Shown here: in pieces, positions 1-5,824 of the stretch
Layout: each line of letters begins with the position of its first letter
How positions within the stretch are numbered: position 1 is the stretch's first letter
Assembly: GCA_041581055.1 (NCBI GenBank)
Contig: JBFGCT010000166.1
Coordinates: 1-9,391 of the forward strand
DNA from: JBFGCT01 sp041581055
Lineage (GTDB): Bacteria > Actinomycetota > Acidimicrobiia > Acidimicrobiales > Ilumatobacteraceae
DNA: 9,391 bases
Direction: 5' to 3'
The notes under the pieces: generated by a model
The model's input: only the letters and a program-made list of their open reading frames with translations
What the model was told of the DNA's origin: nothing
The model's database searches: none
Translations under genes and position numbers: made by a program

Positions 1-1918
1 CGCAGTCGTCCTTGTCCCACTGGAGCACCGAGCGCTTGTCCATCCGCCCCCACTCGACCGGGCAGACCTCGATCACCGGCCGGTCGCAGATCACCATCCC
101 GCCGGAGTGGATCCCGAGGTGACGGGGCGAGTCCTCGACCTGGCGGGCGAGCTCCAACACCGCGCCGGGGATCGAACAGTCGGACTGCGCGGCGGTCGCC
201 GCCACGTCGCCCCAGGCGTCGACCTGTTTGGACCAGGCGTCCTGCTGGCCGATCTCGTAGCCCAGCGCCTTGGACATGTCGCGCACCGCCGACCGCGAGC
301 GGTACGTGATCACATTGGCCACCTGGGCGGTGTGGTGCCGCCCGTAGCGCTCGTACACGTACTGGATGACCTCCTCGCGCCGGTCGCTCTCGATGTCGAT
401 GTCGATGTCGGGCGGCCCGTCGCGCTCGGGCGACAGGAACCGCTCGAACAACAGCCCGAGCGACACGGCGTCGGCGGCGGTGACGCCGAGGGCGTAGCAG
501 ACCGCCGAGTTGGCGGCGCTGCCCCGCCCCTGGCAGAAGATGTTCGACCGGTGGCAGAACTCGACGAGATCCCACACGATCAGGAAGTACCCGGCGAAGC
601 CGAGCTGCTCGATCAGCGCCAGCTCGTGGTCGATCGTCGTCCACGCCCTGGCCCGCAGCGACAGGTCCTCGACCACGCCGTTCGCCACGGAGGCGGGCGG
701 GGGCCGATCGCCGTAGCGGCGGCGGGCGCCCTCGGCGGTGAGGTGGCGGAGGTAGTCCATCTCGCTCATCACCTCCCCGCCCGGCCCGGTCGGGCACGGG
801 AACGGCGGCAGGTCGGGGGCGACCAGCGCGAGGTCGAACGCCGCGGCCCGCCCGATCTCGGCCGCCCGCTCGACGACCCCCGGGTGGCGGGCGAACCGCC
901 GAGCCTGCTCGGCGCCGGACCGGAGATGGGCCCCCGCCGCCGCCGGCAGCCACGGGTTGACCTCGTCGAGGCTGCGCCGCGAGCGGACGGCCGCCAGCGC
1001 GGTGGCGAGATTGCGCTGGGCCGGCGTGGCGTAGTGCACGTTGTTGGTGGCGACACAGCCGACCCCCGCCCGCTCGGCGAGCGCGGCCAGCGCGTCGTTG
1101 CGCGCCGAGTCGAGCGGGTCGCCGTGGTCCCACAGCTCGACGAGCACCCGGTCGCGGCCGAACGCCGCGGTCAGCCGGTCGAGCTCGCGGCGGGCGTGGT
1201 CGACGCCGCCGCTCGCCAACGCCGCTGGAACCGCCCCCTTCCGGCAGCCGGTCAGCACCCAACCGTGGCCGGCGACCACGTCGGCGACATCGTCGAAGGC
1301 GAACTGCGGCGCGCCCTTCTCCCCCGCCAGGTGCCCGACGCTCAGCGCCCTGGCGAGGCGGGCATACCCGTCGGGCCCGTCGGCGAGCACGACCAGGTGG
1401 GCGCCCGCCGGGTCGGGGGCGTGGGAGTCGGGAACCCGGCCGGTGGCGACCTGGTCGCGCGTGTCGGCCTCGGTGCGGGCCACCCGGCCGAGCGGCAGGC
1501 GACCGTCGTCGAGGCGGCCGTCAAGCAGGGTGATCTCGGCGCCGAACACGGTGGGGAGGCCGACCGCCCGCGCCGCCTCGGCGAAGCGGACGATCCCGTA
1601 GAAGCCGTTGTGGTCGGTGATCGCCAACGCCTCCAAGCCGAGCCGGGCGGCCTCGGTGGCCAGCTCCTCGGGATGCGACGCGCCGTCGAGGAACGAGAAG
1701 TTCGAGTGGCAGTGCAGCTCGGCGTACGGCACGACCTCGCGCCGACCCCGATCGAGATCGGCCGGCGCCTGGTACGGCTGGCGTTTGCGGCCCCAGGCCG
1801 GGCTGTCACCGCCGGCGTTCCACGACAGGCTCCCCGGGGCGCGCCCGTCGCGGCCGGTCCGACCCGACAGGGCCGCTTCCAGCTCGCTCCACGACCAGGC
1901 CGGGTTGTTGAACCCCAT
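1..1918 (-). CDS. dnaE2: Error-prone DNA polymerase III alpha subunit DnaE2 (ImuC), 3' end cut by window edge
   Basis: This gene encodes the C-family polymerase that performs SOS translesion synthesis together with ImuA' and ImuB. The first 639 codons are visible; the family is usually about 1,050-1,100 residues, so the rest lies beyond base 1. The PHP domain starts near residue 66 with YAELHCHSNFSFLDGAS (HxH at 69/71) and ITDHNGFYG (D102-H103). The polymerase palm carries GRGSAANSAVCYALG and then PDIDIDIE at about 503-510, matching the PDxDxD catalytic pair. The last visible part reads HLGIHSGGMVICDRPVIEV and ends at VLQWDKDDC, a signature that fits DnaE2. The third catalytic Asp should follow just past the edge. 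The ATG at 1918 was chosen because the only nearby upstream ATG (1937) is out of frame and lies inside the LexA box. There is no Shine-Dalgarno because the transcript is probably leaderless. Identification is firm; activity cannot be judged from a partial gene. Confidence 0.95.
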   Translation of the reverse strand, partial: MGFNNPAWSWSELEAALSGRTGRDGRAPGSLSWNAGGDSPAWGRKRQPYQAPADLDRGRREVVPYAELHCHSNFSFLDGASHPEELATEAARLGLEALAITDHNGFYGIVRFAEAARAVGLPTVFGAEITLLDGRLDDGRLPLGRVARTEADTRDQVATGRVPDSHAPDPAGAHLVVLADGPDGYARLARALSVGHLAGEKGAPQFAFDDVADVVAGHGWVLTGCRKGAVPAALASGGVDHARRELDRLTAAFGRDRVLVELWDHGDPLDSARNDALAALAERAGVGCVATNNVHYATPAQRNLATALAAVRSRRSLDEVNPWLPAAAGAHLRSGAEQARRFARHPGVVERAAEIGRAAAFDLALVAPDLPPFPCPTGPGGEVMSEMDYLRHLTAEGARRRYGDRPPPASVANGVVEDLSLRARAWTTIDHELALIEQLGFAGYFLIVWDLVEFCHRSNIFCQGRGSAANSAVCYALGVTAADAVSLGLLFERFLSPERDGPPDIDIDIESDRREEVIQYVYERYGRHHTAQVANVITYRSRSAVRDMSKALGYEIGQQDAWSKQVDAWGDVAATAAQSDCSIPGAVLELARQVEDSPRHLGIHSGGMVICDRPVIEVCPVEWGRMDKRSVLQWDKDDC

Positions 1919-1925
1919 CCCCCCC

Positions 1926-1954
1926 AGTATCGAACATATGTGCTAGGAACGCAA
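1926..1954 (-). promoter_or_regulatory. LexA-controlled promoter of dnaE2
   Basis: On the minus strand a -35 element TTGCGT (1954-1949) and a -10-like GATACT (1931-1926) are separated by 17 bases. The spacer holds a LexA-type box (1945-1930), which reads TCGAACATATGTGCTA on the plus strand and matches 10 of 12 positions of TCGAAC-N4-GTTCGA. Counting from the -10 puts the transcription start at 1919/1918, which is the start codon, so the mRNA is probably leaderless. The whole promoter fits in the 38 bases after the NUDIX stop codon. The box match is direct; repression by LexA is inferred from the known control of dnaE2 in actinobacteria. Confidence 0.75.
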
Positions 1955-1956
1955 AT

Positions 1957-2511
1957 CTAGCGAACGCCCGGTCTCAGCGCCCGCAGCAGCCCTTCCAGGC
2001 CGTGGTCGGCCATCGCCATCGCCTCCGCAAACCCGAACCAACCGATCTCCTGGCTCTCGCCCTCCGGTGGATCCGGGTCGCCGTCGCTCTCGAACCGGTA
2101 GCGCAGATCGAGATGGGTGTGGCCCCGCCCGCCGGCGTGCACGTCGACGTGCAGCAGCTCGGGCTCGCCGTCGGCGTTGAGCGGGCCGGCGAAGTCGACG
2201 TCGAGACCGGTCTCCTCCCGCGTCTCCCGGCGCGCCGCCTCCCACGGCGTCTCACCCGGGTCGACGTGGCCGCCGGGCTGCAGCCAGATCCCCAGCCGCT
2301 TGTGCTTCAACAGCACGATCCCCCGCCGGCCGACGACGATGCCCGAACCGGTGACGTGCACAGGGCCAGCGTCCTGGGAGAACGGGTCGTCGAGTTCGTC
2401 GAAAGCGGCCAGGAACCGCCCGATCGACACCGTCTCGCGCCCGTCGACCGGCTGCCGGGCGGCGACCGCCGATCGGATTGTGGCACGCAGAGCGACCGAA
2501 GATTGTGCCAT
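1957..2511 (-). CDS. NUDIX hydrolase
   Basis: The product is a 184-residue NUDIX-superfamily pyrophosphohydrolase. The Nudix box is intact: a G at the head of GHVDPGE, then seven residues, then RETREETGL, giving GX5EX7REUXEEXGU with Thr in the U position (about residues 77-99). It is preceded by LGIWLQPGGHV, a common form in this superfamily. The N-terminal 40 residues are helical and precede the beta core that starts at GPVHVTGSGIVVG. The substrate cannot be read from sequence; oxidised nucleotides, ADP-ribose or other NDP-X compounds are possible. The ATG at 2511 is preferred over a TTG at 2538 because of a promoter placed for a leaderless start at 2511 and a weak AGAG upstream. It lies 38 bases upstream of dnaE2 on the same strand, so read-through into dnaE2 is possible. 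Confidence 0.85.
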   Translation of the reverse strand: MAQSSVALRATIRSAVAARQPVDGRETVSIGRFLAAFDELDDPFSQDAGPVHVTGSGIVVGRRGIVLLKHKRLGIWLQPGGHVDPGETPWEAARRETREETGLDVDFAGPLNADGEPELLHVDVHAGGRGHTHLDLRYRFESDGDPDPPEGESQEIGWFGFAEAMAMADHGLEGLLRALRPGVR

Positions 2512-2517
2512 CAGCTC

Positions 2518-2545
2518 TGTGTAGCAGGGAGGACACAAATGACAA
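2518..2545 (-). promoter_or_regulatory. Putative promoter of the NUDIX gene
   Basis: On the minus strand TTGTCA (2545-2540) and TACACA (2523-2518) are separated by 16 bases. The -35 matches five of six consensus bases and the -10 is a weaker TA-start hexamer. The start predicted from the -10 is base 2511, the A of the NUDIX ATG, again suggesting a leaderless transcript. No LexA box is visible here, so this gene is probably not directly under SOS control. Confidence 0.45.
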
Positions 2546-2550
2546 CGATG

Positions 2551-2567
2551 TGATTTCCGATGATTTC
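2551..2567. repeat. TGATTTC direct repeat, 10-base period, candidate operator
   Basis: TGATTTC occurs at 2551-2557 and again at 2561-2567, so the two half-sites are one helical turn apart. CGATG precedes or overlaps both copies (2546 and 2558). The repeat lies in the AT-richer divergent gap between the NUDIX gene and the OmpR-type regulator gene, directly before the -35-like hexamer of the latter. OmpR/PhoB-family winged-helix proteins typically bind direct repeats with 10-11 base spacing. The repeat is seen directly; its use by the neighbouring regulator is inference. Confidence 0.4.
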
Positions 2568-2570
2568 TCC

Positions 2571-2598
2571 TTGAGTTTCCGAGGGCACTGCCGATACC
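2571..2598 (+). promoter_or_regulatory. Putative promoter of the response-regulator gene
   Basis: TTGAGT at 2571-2576 and GATACC at 2593-2598 are separated by 16 bases. This would give a leader of roughly 40 bases before the ATG at 2647, containing AGGAAG at 2603-2608, too far from the start to serve as its ribosome binding site. The -10 is weak (lacks the final T), so the call is tentative. Confidence 0.3.
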
Positions 2599-2646
2599 AA
2601 CCAGGAAGCAACACTCACCCGGTCTTGGCGGAACTGGCGGATCTCA

Positions 2647-3408
2647 ATGGAACTCGAAACCAATCTCTCACCTCGCATCCTCATCGCAGTCGATGATCCC
2701 GACCTTCGTCGGGCAAGTGTTGCGGGCCTGCGCGCAGCCGGATTCTGCGTCAGCGCTCCGACCGATGGCGATGCGGCGATCATGCTGGCGGAGTCGTTCT
2801 CCCCCGACGTCTTGGTCGTCGGCTCGGACCTCTCAGCTCCCGACGGACGGCCGCTGCACGAGTGCCTCCGTGACTCCGGTGAGCAATACCTGCTCTGCAT
2901 CGCCGACGAGGGTCGGCCCGGCGCCCGCACCGCGGCACTCCACGCCGGCGCCGACGACGCCGTCTCGCTGCCGATCCACTCCGAAGAGCTCGCCGCGCGC
3001 TGCACCGCCATGCTCCGCCGCCCCCGTCAGCTCCGCCAGCCGACCGAGGGACCGAGCATGTCGACGATGCTGCTCGGACCGCTCCTGATCGACCTCGGGC
3101 GCCGCGAGGTGCGCGTCGAGGACGAAGAGGTGCAGACGACACGCATCGAGTTCTCCCTGCTCGAGCAGCTCTGCCGGCGACCGACCGAGGTCTGCACGCG
3201 CGAGGACCTGCTCGACTCGGTCTGGGGTCCGAAGTGGGTCGGCGACAGCCATGTCGTCGACGTCCACCTGTCGAACCTGCGACGCAAGCTCGACAAGGCG
3301 GCCCCCGGCGTGAAGGTGATCCACACCGTGCGCGGTGTCGGATTCCGCCTCGCCAACGACGTGACCGACAGCCTGGAGCTGTCGTCCGCGTTCGGCATCA
3401 GCGCGTGA
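2647..3408 (+). CDS. OmpR/PhoB-family response regulator with degenerate receiver domain
   Basis: This 253-residue protein has a receiver-like domain (about 10-125) and a C-terminal OmpR-type winged helix (about 141-236, including the DSHVVDVHLSNLRRKLD recognition region and HTVRGVGFRL wing). The fold landmarks of the receiver are present: the acidic pair D16-D17, PDG and the AGADDA turn. However, alignment to the usual PDLVLLDLMLPDMDG pattern places Gly59 where the phospho-acceptor Asp should be. The conserved Thr/Ser aligns with Ala86, and the Lys of the KPF motif with Leu108 (SLPI). It therefore probably acts without phosphorylation. No sensor kinase is adjacent. It is the only plus-strand gene, divergent from the NUDIX gene and convergent with imuB, with six bases between stop codons. 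Target genes are unknown. The start has only a weak GGCGGA upstream. Confidence 0.9.
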   Translation: MELETNLSPRILIAVDDPDLRRASVAGLRAAGFCVSAPTDGDAAIMLAESFSPDVLVVGSDLSAPDGRPLHECLRDSGEQYLLCIADEGRPGARTAALHAGADDAVSLPIHSEELAARCTAMLRRPRQLRQPTEGPSMSTMLLGPLLIDLGRREVRVEDEEVQTTRIEFSLLEQLCRRPTEVCTREDLLDSVWGPKWVGDSHVVDVHLSNLRRKLDKAAPGVKVIHTVRGVGFRLANDVTDSLELSSAFGISA

Positions 3409-3414
3409 CGCTGG

Positions 3415-5061
3415 TCAGTCATACCTCGCGCTGATCCACCAGCGGCGGTGCTCGACGACCACGAGGTAGCCCTGCTCGTCGTCGGTCACCATCTGGAAGC
3501 GGGCCACCCGGCGCTGGCGGCCCGGCTCCCACCACTGCTCCTCGACCGGCCACGGACCGGCCCACGCCTTGATCGCCCGCGGCGGGCCGCGCCGCCAGCC
3601 CGACGCCTCGTCGCCCGACAGCAGCCGCAACGTCGCCGGCCGCGCCGAGACGGCTCCCCGCCCGGTGACCATGACCGGCCCACCGTCGGCGTCGAGCACT
3701 TCGACCGGGTGGGCGTCGGCGTACACCGTCGCCGGCGACGGCGACGGCAGGCAGCCGGGCCACGGGCCGTCGGGCCCGCTCCCCGTCGCCGACCGGGAGA
3801 CGGCGCGGGCCCGCTGGTCGAGATCGACCCCGGCGGCCGGCACCCACCGGTAGCGGTCGGCGGGGAGGCGCCCGCCGTTCCACACCGGCACGGTCACCGC
3901 GGCCTCCGTCGTCAGCGTGGTCAGCCGGGCGATCGCCCGCCCCGCCCGCCGATCGGCCTCGGACTGCCCGCCCCACAGCCCGAGCTGGCTGCCGATGTCG
4001 GCGCGCACCTCGTCGGGGGTCAACCGGACCAGGGCGATCCCGCCGGTGATCTCCTGCTCGCTCCCGCGCGGCAGGTTGACCCACCCGTCGAGCTGCCAGC
4101 GCACCCGCTCGACCATCGCCGCGGCGGTGATGCCGGCGGAACGGAACCACGAGCGCTCGGAGCGCTCGCCGTGCTCGGTCTCGAGCAGGACGGTCAGCCG
4201 CGTGCACACCCGGCCCTCGGCGGCGAGCGCGCCGGCCAGCTCGTCGGCCAGTTGCTTGGCGACGAAGACGACCGCGGCGGCGTGGGCGACCGGGTCGTCG
4301 AGGACGCGGTCGAGCCGGCGCTCGGGCGCGGGGTCGGTGGTGCTCGGCGGGCGGATGTCGGCGCCGGAGGCGAGGCGATGGGCGTGGAGACCCGGATCGC
4401 TGAACCGGCCGATCACGTCGGCGGCGGGCAGGTCGGCGAGGTCGCCGAGCCGCCGCAGGCCGAGCCGGGCGAAGAGGTCGACGAGCTCGGGGTCGGACTC
4501 GCCGAGGGCCTCCAGCCAGCCGATCGGCAACGGCGCGCAGAACGCCGGCGAGCCGCCGGGCTCGACCACCACCGGCGCGTGGCGGCGCACGGCCAGCCGG
4601 GCGGCGATGCTCGAGGCGAACCGCCCGTCGGCCACACCGACGCCCACCGCCCCGCGATCACCGGCGCCGATCACCGCTCCGACCTGGGCGGTCAGCCGCT
4701 CGACCAGCGCCCGGTCGCCGCCGAAGTACCGCGACGGACCACGGGCGGCCAACCCGATCCACCCCGGCTCGACCACGTCGAGGCGGGGCGACAGCTCACC
4801 GACGGACCGCACCACCGATTCGAACTCGCGGGCGTCGCGGGCCGGGTCGTGGTCGACCAACTCGATCTCGGGGCAGCGCCGTTGCGCCTGGCGCCGGGGC
4901 TGCCCGATCACCACGCCCTCCGCCGCGGCCGCCGCGGTCCGGGCGACGACTCGGTTGGCGTGCATCACCGCCGCCGGCGCGTCGGCGTCGAACCCGGCGG
5001 CGGTCGCCGGCCAGTCGGGGAGCCACACCGTGACGACGCGCGCGGGGTGGGCGCCGGCCAT
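3415..5061 (-). CDS. imuB: ImuB, catalytically inactive Y-family polymerase-like clamp adaptor
   Basis: This 548-residue Y-family homologue is the hub of the DnaE2 mutasome, linking the beta clamp, ImuA' and DnaE2. The palm/finger region covers about 8-180, a helix-hairpin-helix-like segment LGLRRLGDLADLPAADVIGRF 200-220, and the little-finger-like region about 245-350. The three polymerase carboxylates are gone: Trp13 stands where DxD begins (VWLPDWPA), and Gly100-Trp101 stand where the DE pair should be (SPRLDVVEPGWIGL). QLGLWG at 359-364 corresponds to the clamp-binding QLPLWG of mycobacterial ImuB. The C-terminal region ends with RWWISARYD. The ATG at 5061 overlaps the imuA' stop by one base (TGATG), indicating translational coupling and a shared SOS promoter. 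The length fits the family. Function follows from family knowledge; the active-site losses and clamp motif are seen directly. Confidence 0.93.
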   Translation of the reverse strand: MAGAHPARVVTVWLPDWPATAAGFDADAPAAVMHANRVVARTAAAAAEGVVIGQPRRQAQRRCPEIELVDHDPARDAREFESVVRSVGELSPRLDVVEPGWIGLAARGPSRYFGGDRALVERLTAQVGAVIGAGDRGAVGVGVADGRFASSIAARLAVRRHAPVVVEPGGSPAFCAPLPIGWLEALGESDPELVDLFARLGLRRLGDLADLPAADVIGRFSDPGLHAHRLASGADIRPPSTTDPAPERRLDRVLDDPVAHAAAVVFVAKQLADELAGALAAEGRVCTRLTVLLETEHGERSERSWFRSAGITAAAMVERVRWQLDGWVNLPRGSEQEITGGIALVRLTPDEVRADIGSQLGLWGGQSEADRRAGRAIARLTTLTTEAAVTVPVWNGGRLPADRYRWVPAAGVDLDQRARAVSRSATGSGPDGPWPGCLPSPSPATVYADAHPVEVLDADGGPVMVTGRGAVSARPATLRLLSGDEASGWRRGPPRAIKAWAGPWPVEEQWWEPGRQRRVARFQMVTDDEQGYLVVVEHRRWWISARYD

Positions 5062-5789
5062 CAGACCGCGAGCACCAGATCGGGGGCGGCCGCCGGGCGA
5101 TTCGGCGCCGGCGCGTGGCCGCCGACCAGCGGGCCGCGCCCGGTCGGAGGCCCCTGGAACGAGACCGTGCCGCGCCGCGTCCCACGGATGCGCCGACCGC
5201 TCGCCACGACCTCGACGGTCCGTCCGCGCAGGTGGCCGAACCCGTCGCCCAGCCCCTCCCAGACCCGGTCGGCCGACTCGATGACGCCGTCACACGGGAG
5301 CGGCCCGGGGTCGCCGAGCACGATGGCCACCACCCCCCGCTGTCGCAGGCGGGTCACGACCGAGCGGGCGGACGCCGGCCGGACCCCCGCCGGCACGCGG
5401 GTGAGCATCAGCTCGAACCCGTCGGCGGCGGCGGCGACGACGTCGGGCCATGTCGCCGCGGGGCGGTCGCCGAGGTCGACGCCGACGATCCGCTCGAGGC
5501 AGACCCCCAGCTCGCTCGCCGCGTCGAGCCCGACGGTCGGCACGTCGACCACGGCGAGCCAGGCGCCCGCCTCGATCGCCGGGGCCACCAGCCCCAGGGC
5601 CAGCGACGTGGCGGCCGAGCCGGCACACGACAGCACCCGCCCCCTGACCAGCGCCCCTTCGGCGAACAACCCCGCGTACACCCCCGCCACCGGCAGCGTG
5701 CGCTCGTGGGCCATGGTGACGGGGGCCACCCGCTCACCGAGCGCCCCGAGTGCCCCGACCACCTCGACCCGTTCGGCCACCGTTCCCAT
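5061..5789 (-). CDS. imuA': ImuA', RecA-like mutasome accessory protein
   Basis: This 242-residue protein matches the mycobacterial-type ImuA': a GALVRGRVLSCAGSAATSLAL segment, then GAWLAVVDVP, GLDAASELGVCLERIVGVD and a Gly/Pro/Arg-rich C-terminal tail. The position equivalent to a RecA Walker A loop reads SCAGSAATS (54-62) and lacks GK[ST], so ATP hydrolysis is unlikely. In the family it binds ImuB and is needed for DnaE2-dependent mutagenesis. It overlaps imuB by one base. A GTG at 5795 would extend it by two codons. The ATG at 5789 is preferred because the -10 element TACACT places the transcription start exactly on its A. A perfect LexA box lies 14 bases upstream of the ATG. Divergence of this family makes the name less certain than imuB, but the pairing with imuB and the SOS box support it. 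Confidence 0.85.
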   Translation of the reverse strand: MGTVAERVEVVGALGALGERVAPVTMAHERTLPVAGVYAGLFAEGALVRGRVLSCAGSAATSLALGLVAPAIEAGAWLAVVDVPTVGLDAASELGVCLERIVGVDLGDRPAATWPDVVAAAADGFELMLTRVPAGVRPASARSVVTRLRQRGVVAIVLGDPGPLPCDGVIESADRVWEGLGDGFGHLRGRTVEVVASGRRIRGTRRGTVSFQGPPTGRGPLVGGHAPAPNRPAAAPDLVLAV

Positions 5790-5795
5790 TCCCAC

Positions 5796-5824
5796 AGTGT
5801 ACCGAACACGTGTTCGTCACTCAA
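5796..5824 (-). promoter_or_regulatory. LexA-controlled promoter of imuA'-imuB
   Basis: On the minus strand TTGAGT (5824-5819) and TACACT (5801-5796) are separated by exactly 17 bases. The spacer contains CGAACACGTGTTCG (5803-5816), a perfect palindrome and full match to the actinobacterial LexA box CGAAC-N4-GTTCG. Bound LexA would cover the space between -35 and -10. The predicted start is base 5789, the first base of the imuA' ATG, so the transcript would be leaderless. The -35 lies inside the last codons of the upstream regulator gene, whose stop codon occupies 5819-5817. Confidence 0.88.

Noticed and set aside
390..410. Short tandem repeat of GTCGAT-type units inside dnaE2
   Set aside because: It encodes the conserved DIDIDI active-site stretch and is explained by protein constraint.
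5768..5786. A second GTTCG-containing stretch near the imuA' start as a possible extra LexA box
   Set aside because: It lies within the imuA' coding sequence and lacks the inverted CGAAC half-site.
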